From: Microbacterium sp. SZ1
GTDB lineage: Bacteria > Actinomycetota > Actinomycetes > Actinomycetales > Microbacteriaceae
Direction: 5' to 3'
DNA: 64,000 nt
Assembly (NCBI RefSeq): GCF_002362255.1
Contig: NZ_LPVV01000034.1
Coordinates: forward strand, 1-64,000
This document shows positions 11,061 to 19,986 of the stretch, one piece after another (positions within the stretch are counted from its first letter, which is position 1; each line of letters begins with the position of its first letter). A program made the translations under genes and the position numbers. The notes beneath the pieces are model-generated. The model ran no database searches, was not told the origin of the DNA, and saw only the letters and a list, made by a program, of their open reading frames with translations.

Positions 11061-12391
11061 GCATCACCTTCGTCCCCACCCCGTCCGTTCCGCGCTCGGA
11101 CGCCTCGGTGGATCACGCGATCCAGGCGATCGTCGCCGGCGCCTCGACCGACGCGACCTGTACGACCGATCTCGCCGCGGGCCCGTGGGACTTCGACATC
11201 CGTCCCGGATACGGACCGGGGTCGTCGATGGGCGACGTGATCCCCACCGGCGCACCACGGCAGGGCGAGCTCCCGGCCGAGTATCGCGAGGCGTCCGAGG
11301 AGGAGCTCGACGAGCGGATCCGAACCGCCAAGGAGACGCTCGGAGACCGCGTCGTGATCCTCGGCCACTTCTACCAGCGGGAGGAGGTCGTGCGGCACGC
11401 CGACTACGTCGGCGACTCGTTCCAGCTCGCGACCGCGGCGAAGGACCGACCGGATGCCGAGGCCATCGTGTTCTGCGGAGTGCACTTCATGGCCGAGACC
11501 GCCGACCTCCTCTCCGGGCCGGACCAGGCCGTCGTGCTGCCGAACCTCGCGGCCGGCTGCTCCATGGCCGACATGGCCGACATCGATCAGGTCGAGGACT
11601 GCTGGGAACAGCTGTCCGACGTGCTCGGCGACCTCGACGAGCAGGACGAAAACGGGCGGGTCCCGGTCATCCCGGTGACCTACATGAACTCCTCGGCGGC
11701 GATCAAGGGCTTCGTCGGACGCCACGGCGGAATCGTCTGCACCTCCTCGAACGCGCAGACGGTGCTGGAGTGGGCGTTCGAACGCAGCCGCCGGGTGCTC
11801 TTCTTCCCCGACCAGCACCTCGGCCGCAATACGGCGAAGGCCATGGGCGTGCCGCTCTCGCAGATGCCGATGTGGAATCCCCGCAAGGCCCTCGGCGGAT
11901 CCACCGAGAGCGAGCTCCTCGACTCGCGCGTGATCCTCTGGCACGGCTTCTGCTCCGTGCACCGCCGATTCACCGTCGGCCAGATCGAGCAGGCGCGCCG
12001 CGAGCACCCCGGCGTCCGCGTCATCGTGCACCCCGAGTGCCCGATGGAGGTCGTCGACGCCGCCGACGAGGCCGGATCGACGGACTACATCCGCCGGGTC
12101 ATCGCCGCCGCGACCGACCCGACGACCTTCGCGATCGGCACCGAGATCAACCTGGTGCGGCGCCTCGCCGCCCAGTCCCCCCAGCACGAGATCTTCTGCC
12201 TCGACCCGGTCGTGTGCCCGTGCTCGACGATGTACCGCATCCACCCCGGTTATCTCGCGTGGGTGCTGGAGGAGATCGTCGCCGGGCGCACTCCGAACCG
12301 CATCCAGGTGACCTCCGACGTGGCCGATCCCGCCCGCGTCGCCCTCGAGCGGATGCTGGCCGCGAAGCCCCCGGCGGCGAGCGCGCGATGA
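11057..12391 (+). CDS. nadA: Quinolinate synthase
   Basis: Condenses iminoaspartate with dihydroxyacetone phosphate to quinolinate, using a 4Fe-4S cluster. 444 aa from the ATG that overlaps the nrtR stop; the longer upstream reading is only an overlap with nrtR. Conserved substrate motifs are VILGHFYQREEV and YVGDSFQLA. The cluster cysteines are recognisable in AAGCSMADM, HPECPMEV and the C-terminal VCPCSTMYR. The N-terminal extension of about 80 residues is common in actinobacterial NadA. It is coupled to nadB by an ATGA overlap, and the cysteine desulfurase at the operon end probably feeds its cluster. Confidence 0.97.
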   Translation: MSITFVPTPSVPRSDASVDHAIQAIVAGASTDATCTTDLAAGPWDFDIRPGYGPGSSMGDVIPTGAPRQGELPAEYREASEEELDERIRTAKETLGDRVVILGHFYQREEVVRHADYVGDSFQLATAAKDRPDAEAIVFCGVHFMAETADLLSGPDQAVVLPNLAAGCSMADMADIDQVEDCWEQLSDVLGDLDEQDENGRVPVIPVTYMNSSAAIKGFVGRHGGIVCTSSNAQTVLEWAFERSRRVLFFPDQHLGRNTAKAMGVPLSQMPMWNPRKALGGSTESELLDSRVILWHGFCSVHRRFTVGQIEQARREHPGVRVIVHPECPMEVVDAADEAGSTDYIRRVIAAATDPTTFAIGTEINLVRRLAAQSPQHEIFCLDPVVCPCSTMYRIHPGYLAWVLEEIVAGRTPNRIQVTSDVADPARVALERMLAAKPPAASAR

Positions 12392-13872
12392 ACGTCGTCG
12401 TGGTCGGATCCGGCATCGCCGGACTCACCGCCGCGCTGCACGCCGCGGAAGCCGGTCACCGCGTGACGCTGGTGACGAAGGACGCCATCGGTGAGGGATG
12501 CACGAGCTACGCGCAGGGCGGCGTCGCCGGCGTCTACGGGCCGCACGACTCCGCGGAGCAGCACGCCGCAGACACGCTCAGCGCGGGCGCCGGACTCGCC
12601 GATGCCGACGCCGTCGACGTGCTCGTCCGGGATGCGGGCGCGCGGATCGCCGAGCTGATCGCCCGCGGCGTCGCCTTCGACCGGGATGCCGACGGCCGGC
12701 TGCTGCTCGGACGGGAAGCGGCGCACAGCCACGCGCGCATCGTGCACGCAGGCGGGGATGCGACGGGCGCCGCGATCGCGCGGGCACTGGTGGCGGCAGT
12801 GCGCGGCGACGTGCGGGTCGCGGTCGTCGAGCGCGCCATGCTGGTCGACCTCATCGTCGCGGTCGGCGCAGTGCGCGGCATCCGTCTTCTCCGCGACGGC
12901 GTGACTGCCGATCTGGAAGCCGATGCGGTGATCCTCGCGACGGGCGGCGCCGGCTGCCTCTACGCGCAGACGACGAATCCCGAGGGCACGACCGGCGACG
13001 GCATCGCGGCGGCGATCCGTGCCGGTGCGGCCGTGACCGACCTGGAGTTCGTGCAGTTCCACCCGACCGTGCTCGCGGTCGGCTCCCCGTTCCTGATCTC
13101 GGAGGCCGTGCGCGGCGAGGGAGCCACCCTCGTCGACGACACCGGCCGACGCTTCGTCTTCGACAGCCACCCCGACGGCGAACTGGCTCCCCGAGACGTC
13201 GTGTCGCGGGCGATCGCGCGGCGAGCCGCCGAGCAGGGCTCCTCCGTGCACCTCGACGCGACGATGCTCGGGGCGGGGCGGCTGGCCCGGCGCTTCCCGA
13301 CGATCGATCGCGTCACGCGCGAACGGGGCCTCGACTGGTCGGCGCAACCGCTCCCCGTCACACCCGCGGCGCATTATCTGATGGGCGGGGTGCGGACCGA
13401 CCTCGACGGCCGCACCACTCTCCGTGGCCTCTTCGCAGCCGGCGAGCTCGCCCGCACCGGTGTGCACGGCGCGAACAGACTCGCTTCGAACTCGCTGCTG
13501 GAGGGGGCGGTGTTCGGCGCCCGCGCGGCAGCCGCGCTCACCGCTCCGTGGCGCGAGATGCGGGTGGCCGCGCGCCCGAAGCCGATGACCGCGCCGGCCG
13601 CTGCGAACACCCCGTTCGCCCGCGACGCGCTGCAGCGGCTGATGTGGGATCACGTCGGACTGCTCCGCGACACCCCCGGCCTCGAGGCGGCCCTCGCGAC
13701 CGTGCGGGCCTGGGCTGCTGCTGCGACGCCGCCCGTGACGGTTCGGGAGCACGAGGACGCGAATCTGCTGTTGCTGGCCGAGGCGACGGCATCCGCCGCC
13801 CTCGCCCGCGTCGATCCGATCGGCGCGCACTATCGCGAACCCGCACCCGCACCCCTCCTGGAGACCGTCTGA
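12388..13872 (+). CDS. nadB: L-aspartate oxidase
   Basis: FAD enzyme oxidising L-aspartate to iminoaspartate, the first step of de novo NAD synthesis. 494 aa, with the N-terminal dinucleotide motif VVVVGSGIAGLTAALHAAEAG, the family motif SYAQGGVAGVYG and the substrate loop HPTVLAVGSPFLISEAVRGEG. The active-site/flavin motif MGGVRTDLDGRTTL is followed by GVHGANRLASNSLLEG. It overlaps the nadA stop by 4 nt and is followed by nadC with a 1-nt overlap (TGATG). It is a little shorter than E. coli NadB, mostly in the C-terminal helical region. Confidence 0.97.
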   Translation: MNVVVVGSGIAGLTAALHAAEAGHRVTLVTKDAIGEGCTSYAQGGVAGVYGPHDSAEQHAADTLSAGAGLADADAVDVLVRDAGARIAELIARGVAFDRDADGRLLLGREAAHSHARIVHAGGDATGAAIARALVAAVRGDVRVAVVERAMLVDLIVAVGAVRGIRLLRDGVTADLEADAVILATGGAGCLYAQTTNPEGTTGDGIAAAIRAGAAVTDLEFVQFHPTVLAVGSPFLISEAVRGEGATLVDDTGRRFVFDSHPDGELAPRDVVSRAIARRAAEQGSSVHLDATMLGAGRLARRFPTIDRVTRERGLDWSAQPLPVTPAAHYLMGGVRTDLDGRTTLRGLFAAGELARTGVHGANRLASNSLLEGAVFGARAAAALTAPWREMRVAARPKPMTAPAAANTPFARDALQRLMWDHVGLLRDTPGLEAALATVRAWAAAATPPVTVREHEDANLLLLAEATASAALARVDPIGAHYREPAPAPLLETV

Positions 13873-14723
13873 TGCTCACTCCCGCCGTCATCGCCCGCGT
13901 CGTCGGCGCCGCCCTCGACGAGGACGCACCCTGGGGCGACCTCACGAGCACCGCTCTGCTGCCGTCGGACGCGACGGCCACCGCCGATCTCGTCGCGCGA
14001 GAACCCGGCGTCTTCAGCGGCGGCGAGGTCTTCACCGCCGCCTTCACGCTCACCGACCCCGCGATCCGGGTCGATGTGCACGTCGGCGACGGAGACGAGT
14101 TCTTCGCCGGCGATGTCCTGGCGACCGTGTCGGGGGGTGCCCGAGGCATCCTCACGGCCGAGCGGATCGCGCTGAACTTCACGCAGCGCATGAGCGGAAT
14201 CGCCACGCTCACCGCCGCCTACGTCCGCGCGACCGCGGGCACCGCGGCCCGCATCGCGGATACCCGCAAGACCACGCCGGGCCTGCGAGCCTTCGAGCGG
14301 CACGCCGTCGTCTCCGGCGGCGGCCACAACCACCGTCACTCGCTCTCGGACGCGGTCATGGCGAAGGACAATCACCTCGCGGTGCTGCAGCGCTCCGGGC
14401 GCGACCTCGCCTCGGCGCTGCGAGAGGCGCTCGCGCAGCTCCCCCACACGACCCACGTCGTCGTCGAGGTCGACCGCCTCGACCAGATCGACGCGGTCAT
14501 CGCGGGCGGCGCGCACACCGTGCTGCTCGACAACTTCACACCGGATGAACTGCGCGCGGGGGTCGCCCTCATCGACGGACGCGCCCAGGCCGAGGCCTCG
14601 GGAGGTGTGAGTCTCGACAGCGTCGCCGCCATCGCCGCCACCGGGGTCGACGTGATCTCGGTCGGGGCGCTCACGCACTCAGCCCGCGCGCTGGATCTGG
14701 GCCTGGACGTGCGGATCGACTGA
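13872..14723 (+). CDS. nadC: Nicotinate-nucleotide diphosphorylase (carboxylating), quinolinate phosphoribosyltransferase
   Basis: Converts quinolinate and PRPP to nicotinate mononucleotide and CO2. 283 aa, the usual length. It has the N-terminal motif EDAPWGDLTSTALLP, the core IALNFTQRMSGIAT, and the active-site stretch ADTRKTTPGLR followed by GGGHNHR and DAVMAKDNH. The C-terminus has the phosphate-binding SGGVSLDSV and the motif GVDVISVGALTHS. The ATG shares one base with the nadB stop. It ends 4 nt before the cysteine desulfurase gene, so all five genes form one transcription unit. Confidence 0.97.
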   Translation: MLTPAVIARVVGAALDEDAPWGDLTSTALLPSDATATADLVAREPGVFSGGEVFTAAFTLTDPAIRVDVHVGDGDEFFAGDVLATVSGGARGILTAERIALNFTQRMSGIATLTAAYVRATAGTAARIADTRKTTPGLRAFERHAVVSGGGHNHRHSLSDAVMAKDNHLAVLQRSGRDLASALREALAQLPHTTHVVVEVDRLDQIDAVIAGGAHTVLLDNFTPDELRAGVALIDGRAQAEASGGVSLDSVAAIAATGVDVISVGALTHSARALDLGLDVRID

Positions 14724-14727
14724 GCCG

Positions 14728-15867
14728 ATGCTGTACCTCGACCACGCCGCGACCTCGCCCCTGCGCCCCGAGGTGCGCGACGCCATGCTTCCCTACCTGA
14801 CCGGGGCGTTCGGCAACCCCTCCAGCCACCACACCGTCGGAGAGGCCGCGGCGCAGGCGCTGGAGGATGCGAGGTCGCGGGTGGCGACGGTGCTCGGATT
14901 CCGGAGCGGAGATGTGATCTTCACTGGCGGCGGCACGGAGGCGAACAACCTCGCCGTCAAAGGCATCGTGCTCGCGGCGCTCGCTCGCGGGCGGCGTCAC
15001 CTCGTCGTATCGTCGATCGAGCACGAGTCGGTGCTCGCCCCGGCCGACTATCTGCACCGATTCCACGGCGTCGAGGTGACGCACCTGCCGGTCGACGGCG
15101 CCGGGCGCATCGAGGTCGACGACCTGCGTGCGGCGCTGCGCGACGATACCGCGCTCGTCTCGGTCGACCACGCGAACAACGAGATCGGCACGGTGCAGGA
15201 CATCGCGGCGCTCTCGGCGCTGACCTCGGCGGCCGCGGTGCCGCTGCACGTCGACGCCGTGCAGTCGGCGGGCTGGCTCCCCCTGCACGAGCTCGGCGCG
15301 GATGCCGTGACGATCGCCGGGCACAAGATCGGCGCACCTCAGGGCATCGGCGTGCTCGCCGTTCGGGGCCGTGTGCCCGTCGAACCGCTGCTGCACGGAG
15401 GAGGACAGGAACGCGGTCGCCGTTCCGGCACCGAGAACGTCGCCGGTGCCGTTGCGCTCGCCACCGCGCTCGATCTCGCCGCCTCGGAGCAGCAGGAGGT
15501 GTACGGGCGCGTCGGCGAAGCCACCGCGCGGTTCATCGCGGGTGTGCTCTCCTCCGTGCCCGAAGCCGCGCTCACGGGCGATCCGCACTCGCGCCTGCCG
15601 GGCTGTGCGAGCTTCACGTTCGCCGGAGTCAACGGCGAGACGGTGCTGCTGGAGCTCGAGCGTCGCGGTGTCGTGTCGTCGAGCGGATCGGCGTGCGCCG
15701 CCGACAGCGGCGAGCCGTCGCACGTGCTCCTCGCCTGCGGCCTCGATCCGGATCTCGCTCAGACCGCAGTGCGGTTCACGTTCGGGCGCGAGCCGCTGCC
15801 GACGGAGGTCCCCGGCCGACTCGCCGCTGCGGTCGCCGACGCGGTGCGCGCGGCGGCGGGGAACTGA
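14728..15867 (+). CDS. Cysteine desulfurase (NifS/IscS-like) of the NAD operon
   Basis: Class V PLP enzyme that takes sulfur from cysteine. 379 aa. The PLP lysine is K200 in TIAGHKIGAPQG, and the persulfide cysteine is C323 in SSSGSACAADSG. The N-terminal LDHAATSPLRPEV and VSSIEHESVLAP are typical. It begins 4 nt after nadC. Known bacterial NAD operons often carry such a NifS-like gene to mature the NadA cluster, so I infer that job here rather than general Suf/Isc supply. A perfect 12-bp hairpin begins right at its stop codon. Confidence 0.95.
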   Translation: MLYLDHAATSPLRPEVRDAMLPYLTGAFGNPSSHHTVGEAAAQALEDARSRVATVLGFRSGDVIFTGGGTEANNLAVKGIVLAALARGRRHLVVSSIEHESVLAPADYLHRFHGVEVTHLPVDGAGRIEVDDLRAALRDDTALVSVDHANNEIGTVQDIAALSALTSAAAVPLHVDAVQSAGWLPLHELGADAVTIAGHKIGAPQGIGVLAVRGRVPVEPLLHGGGQERGRRSGTENVAGAVALATALDLAASEQQEVYGRVGEATARFIAGVLSSVPEAALTGDPHSRLPGCASFTFAGVNGETVLLELERRGVVSSSGSACAADSGEPSHVLLACGLDPDLAQTAVRFTFGREPLPTEVPGRLAAAVADAVRAAAGN

Positions 15868-15906
15868 CGACGGGGCACGGCGCGCCGGCCGTCGCGTGCC
15901 CCGTCG
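15868..15906 (+). terminator. Hairpin terminator of the NAD operon
   Basis: cgacggggcacg (15868-15879) pairs perfectly with cgtgccccgtcg (15895-15906) around a 15-nt GC-rich loop, immediately after the last codon of the cysteine desulfurase gene. There is no strong U-tract, as is usual in high-GC actinobacteria. Confidence 0.7.
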
Positions 15907-15955
15907 GCCGCCGCCGTCGAGGATCGCCCCGGACGCTCCGCTCTAGACTCGGCTG

Positions 15956-16903
15956 GTGACCGCCCTCGCCCCGATCGTGACGATGATCGTCCCCGGTCGC
16001 GATATCGCCGCCTTCGCACCCGCTGCCCTCGAGTCGCTTCGAGCGCAGACCGAGCCGCGCTGGAAGGCCGTGCTCGTCGACGACGGGTCCCGTGACGCGA
16101 CAGCCCGGATCTTCGCGCAGGCTGCTGAGGCCGACCCGCGCTTCCATGTGATCGCTCATCAGGAGTCGCGGGGCCTCGGAGCCGCGCGCAACGCGGCACT
16201 CGACACCGTCGACACCCCGTACGTGGGCTTCCTCGACGGCGACGACGAGCTCGCACCCACGGCCCTCGAACGCCTCACCGGCACCCTCTCCGCGACCGGA
16301 AGCGACCTCGTCGCCGGTGCCTACGTGCGATCCCGATTCGACGGCGAACGCTACGTCGCCGGGCGCGTGCAGCCCTGGGTCGCCGCGGCCACCGATCCCG
16401 AGCGCCTCGGCACGACGATCGTCGAGCATCCTGCGGCGAGCGCGAACATCGTCGCCTGGTCCAAGGTGAGCCGCACCGAGATGTGGCAGGACCTGCGCTT
16501 CCCCGAGGGCGTCGCCTATGAGGATCAGGTCGTCGCCCAGCTGCTGTATACGCGGGCCCGCCGCTTCGACGTGATCCCCGATGCTCTCGTGCGTTGGCGT
16601 GTGCGCGCCGATGGAACCTCGATCACGCAGGGGAAGGCGCAGCTGCCGGTGCTGCGCGACTACCTCGCGGCGCTGCTCGGCGGCATCCGCGTGCTGCAGG
16701 AGGCGGATGCCGGGGCCGCCGTGACCGCGCGGCTCGATCTCATCCTGGCGATGGACCTTCCTCCGCTGCGTGACATCGCCGCTCGGCATCCGGACCCGCA
16801 GTACGGCAGAACCCTCGACGACTTCGTCTCGGAGCTGCAGGAGCTCCCCCAGTTCGCCGACGCCCGCCCCGACCCCACCATCACCGCCGGACTGAGCTGG
16901 TGA
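15956..16903 (+). CDS. Family 2 glycosyltransferase
   Basis: Soluble GT-A type enzyme of 315 aa. The nucleotide-sugar site is VDDGSRD (41-47), and the metal-binding DxD-like motif is LDGDDELAP (93-101). ESRGLGAARNAAL matches the family helix. After about residue 130 the protein has a CDP-glycerol-transferase-associated style acceptor region (VAYEDQVVAQLLY), as in teichoic or surface polysaccharide GT2s. No membrane span is evident. It starts at GTG and is followed 28 nt later by an SDR gene. The acceptor is unknown. Confidence 0.88.
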   Translation: MTALAPIVTMIVPGRDIAAFAPAALESLRAQTEPRWKAVLVDDGSRDATARIFAQAAEADPRFHVIAHQESRGLGAARNAALDTVDTPYVGFLDGDDELAPTALERLTGTLSATGSDLVAGAYVRSRFDGERYVAGRVQPWVAAATDPERLGTTIVEHPAASANIVAWSKVSRTEMWQDLRFPEGVAYEDQVVAQLLYTRARRFDVIPDALVRWRVRADGTSITQGKAQLPVLRDYLAALLGGIRVLQEADAGAAVTARLDLILAMDLPPLRDIAARHPDPQYGRTLDDFVSELQELPQFADARPDPTITAGLSW

Positions 16904-16931
16904 CCGCCGACTCCGCGAAGGAGAGATACCC

Positions 16932-17705
16932 GTGAACGACTACCTCGCCGACCTGTTCTCGCTGCATGGCCGCACGGCCGTCGTCACCGGCGGCAGTTCC
17001 GGCATCGGGCGTGGCATCGCGACCGCGCTCGCCCGCGCCGGCGCAGCGACCGTGATCGTCGCGCGCGGCGAGGAGCGGATCGCGAGCACCGTGCGCGAAC
17101 TGGAGGATGCCGGCTGCCGCGCGGCCGGCGTCGTGGGCAATCTCGGCTCTCGCGACGGCATCCGAGCGCTCGCAGAGGCTGCCGTCGAGCCCTTCGGCGA
17201 ACCGGACATCCTCGTGAACTCGGCCGGTATCAACATCCGTCCGCCGTTCGCCGACATCACCGAGGACGACTGGGACGCCACGATGACCGTGAATGCGCTC
17301 GCGCCCTTTCTGCTCGGGCAGCGCTATGCGACCGGGATGGCAGAGCGCGGATACGGCAGACTCATCCACATCAGCTCTCAGCAGGCGCACCGGGCGTTCG
17401 TCTCGAGCGGCGTGTACGGCGCGTCGAAGGGCGCGGTGGAGTCGCTGATGCGCTCGGAGGCGGAGGCCTGGGGCGGCTCTGGCGTCACGAGCAACACGCT
17501 CGTGCCGGGCTTCGTGCTCACCCCGCTGAACGCGCGGCTGCAGGAGGATCCGGAGCAGATCGCCGCCCTGGCCGCGCGGACGATGATCGGTCGCAACGGC
17601 CTGCCCGAGGACTTCGCGGCCGCGGCGGTGTTCCTCGCCGGGGCGGGGTCGGCGTACATCACCGGTCACTCGCTGTTCGTGGACGGGGGCCTGTCGGTCC
17701 ACTGA
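16932..17705 (+). CDS. SDR family oxidoreductase
   Basis: Classical short-chain dehydrogenase of 257 aa. The NAD(P)-binding glycine motif is TGGSSGIGRGIA (19-30), NSAG is near 93-96, the catalytic serine is in HISS (143-146), and the YxxxK pair is Y159/K163 in VYGASKGA. The C-terminal AYITGHSLFVDGGLSVH is typical of the 3-oxoacyl-ACP reductase/gluconate 5-dehydrogenase type. Start is GTG behind GAAGGAGAG. It lies 28 nt after the glycosyltransferase gene, probably cotranscribed. The substrate is not predictable. Confidence 0.92.
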   Translation: MNDYLADLFSLHGRTAVVTGGSSGIGRGIATALARAGAATVIVARGEERIASTVRELEDAGCRAAGVVGNLGSRDGIRALAEAAVEPFGEPDILVNSAGINIRPPFADITEDDWDATMTVNALAPFLLGQRYATGMAERGYGRLIHISSQQAHRAFVSSGVYGASKGAVESLMRSEAEAWGGSGVTSNTLVPGFVLTPLNARLQEDPEQIAALAARTMIGRNGLPEDFAAAAVFLAGAGSAYITGHSLFVDGGLSVH

Positions 17706-17760
17706 GACGTGGTCCGCGACGCGATTCGCCAGTGCTGCCCGGCGTGCACCGGTGGGCTGG

Positions 17761-19818
17761 TCAGTGCTGCTCCGGGTACACGCGGCCGTCGGATGGCGGC
17801 GCATCGAGCAGCGGCACCGCGGCCGTGAGGGTGGCCACGGCATCCTCACCCGCCGAATCGTCGGGTGCGCGATCGGCGCGCCGTTCTGCGAGCGCAGCGC
17901 CGACTCCTCCGGTGACCGCCTGCTCGACCTCGGCCTCGGTGTCGAGCACGCGTGAGGCGGCCACCTGCTGGGCGGCCAGCTCGGCGTAGAGGCCACCATG
18001 GGCCAGGAGCTCCGCGTGGGTGCCCGACTCCACGATCTGCCCCGCCTCGAGCACGTGGATGACGTCGGCCGACATGACGGTCGACAGCCGGTGCGCGATC
18101 GTGAGCGTCGTGCGTCCCTTCGCTGCCTCGTCGAGCGCTTCCTGGACGACGCGCTCTGAGACCGTGTCGAGTGCCGAGGTCGCCTCGTCGAGCAGCAGCA
18201 CCGGCGGATCCTTCAGCAGCACGCGCGCGATCGCGATGCGCTGCTTCTCGCCGCCCGAGAGGCGGTAGCCACGCTCTCCCACCACGGTGTCGTACCCCTG
18301 CTCGAACCCGGCGATGATGTGATGGATGTTGGCCGCGGTGCATGCGGCGATCATCTCCTCTTCGGTCGCCCCGGGCTTCGCGTACAGCAGGTTCTCGCGG
18401 ATCGTCGCATGGAAGAGGTAGGTCTCCTGCGAGACGATACCGACCTGGTCGATGATCGACTCCTGTGTGAGCGAGCGCACGTCGGCGCCTGCGAAGAGCA
18501 CCGCACCGCCGTGCGCCTCATAGAGTCGCGGCGCCAGGTAGAGGACGGTCGTCTTGCCTGCGCCCGACGGGCCGACGAACGCGACATGCTGCCCGGGCTC
18601 CGCCACGAAAGAGACCCCATGAAGGGTCGGACGTGCGTCCGGCGCTGCATCGGGGTAGCGGAAGACGACCTGGTCGAACTCGATCCGTCCGCGCGGACCG
18701 GGGGCCTGGGCGACGTCGATCGCGTCGGGGGCGTCCTGTATCTCCGGCACGAGATCGAGGTACTCGAAGATGCGCGCGAACAGCGCCGACGACGTCTGCA
18801 GGTCGAGCGACACCCGCATGAGCCCCATCAGCGGCTGCAGGAGGCGTGCCTGCACGGTGGTGAAGGCGACGATCGTGCCGGCCGTGATCGCACCCGTGCC
18901 GCCGGCGATCAGGTAGCCGGAGACGAGGTAGATGATCGCGGGGACGCTGGCCATGATGACCTGGACGACCGCGAAGAATCCCTGGCCGCTCATCGCCCGC
19001 CGCACCTGCAGGACGACCTGGTTGCGGTTCTCCGCCTGATAGCGGGCCGACTCCGTGCGCTGCCTGTTGAAGGCCTTCGACAGCAGCATCCCCGAGACGC
19101 TCAGCGTCTCCTGCGTGATCGAGGTGAGCTCGGACAGCGATTCCTGCGTCTCGCCGGCGATGCGCGCTCGCACCTGACCGACGCGGCGCTGCACGATGAT
19201 GAGGAACGGCATGAGAACGACCGCTATCAGCGTGAGCCGCCAATCGATGAGGATCATCGCGACGAGAGACGCGATCACCGTCACGACGTTGCCGAGGATG
19301 CTCGTGACCGTGTTCGTGAGCACGCCGGAGACGCCGCCGACGTCGTTCTGCAGCCGCGACTGGATCACCCCTGTCTTCGTGCGGGTGAAGAACCCGAGCT
19401 CCATGGCCTGCAGGTGTTCGAAGAGTCGCACGCGCAGGTCGCCGGTCACGCTGTTGCCCACCGTGGAGGTCAGCCAGGTCTGCGCGACGCCGAGCGCGGC
19501 CGAGAGCAGGAACAGTCCGATCATGCCGCCCACGAGCCACCCGAGCAGCGGCAGCTGCGGGCTGCCCCCGTCGACCGGGAAGAGCGCGTCATCGAAGATG
19601 CGCTGCACGAGCAGGGGCGGGATGACCGCGATCCCTGCTCCGAGCACCACGAGGATGCCGGTCACCGCGATGCGCCAGCGGTACGGACGGAACAGCGCGA
19701 CCACGCGCGCACCGAGCCCGTTGATGCGAGGGGCCTCGGCGTTCATGCGGCGCTGCGCCGCCTCGTCGACGCCGCGGAAACCTCCGCCGCGCCCTCCCAT
19801 ACCGCCGCCCATGCTCAT
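17761..19818 (-). CDS. ABC exporter, fused membrane and ATP-binding domains
   Basis: Half-transporter of 685 aa with an N-terminal six-span membrane domain (about 50-340) and a C-terminal nucleotide-binding domain. Walker A is GPSGAGKT, the signature LSGGEKQRIAIARVLL, Walker B VLLLDEATSALD, and the H-loop TIAHRLST. The glycine-rich N-terminus (SMGGGMGGRGGGFRG) is common in actinobacterial multidrug-type exporters. I start at the ATG at 19818 rather than the upstream GTG, which has no ribosome-binding site. The gene is divergent from an MFS pump. Homodimer formation is likely and the substrate unknown. Confidence 0.93.
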   Translation of the reverse strand: MSMGGGMGGRGGGFRGVDEAAQRRMNAEAPRINGLGARVVALFRPYRWRIAVTGILVVLGAGIAVIPPLLVQRIFDDALFPVDGGSPQLPLLGWLVGGMIGLFLLSAALGVAQTWLTSTVGNSVTGDLRVRLFEHLQAMELGFFTRTKTGVIQSRLQNDVGGVSGVLTNTVTSILGNVVTVIASLVAMILIDWRLTLIAVVLMPFLIIVQRRVGQVRARIAGETQESLSELTSITQETLSVSGMLLSKAFNRQRTESARYQAENRNQVVLQVRRAMSGQGFFAVVQVIMASVPAIIYLVSGYLIAGGTGAITAGTIVAFTTVQARLLQPLMGLMRVSLDLQTSSALFARIFEYLDLVPEIQDAPDAIDVAQAPGPRGRIEFDQVVFRYPDAAPDARPTLHGVSFVAEPGQHVAFVGPSGAGKTTVLYLAPRLYEAHGGAVLFAGADVRSLTQESIIDQVGIVSQETYLFHATIRENLLYAKPGATEEEMIAACTAANIHHIIAGFEQGYDTVVGERGYRLSGGEKQRIAIARVLLKDPPVLLLDEATSALDTVSERVVQEALDEAAKGRTTLTIAHRLSTVMSADVIHVLEAGQIVESGTHAELLAHGGLYAELAAQQVAASRVLDTEAEVEQAVTGGVGAALAERRADRAPDDSAGEDAVATLTAAVPLLDAPPSDGRVYPEQH

Positions 19819-19986
19819 CTCGCCAGCGTAGTCAGCCGACGACACCGGGCCCGGAACCGCGCCGTCCGATCTCCGCCGAGAGCGGATCCGCCCGAATGCG
19901 GAATGGAATGTCCGAACCTGACGTTACGCTGAATGGTCCCCGCGCATTCGCGCACCCTCCCTCTTCCGCGCCCAGGAGGCCGCCGC

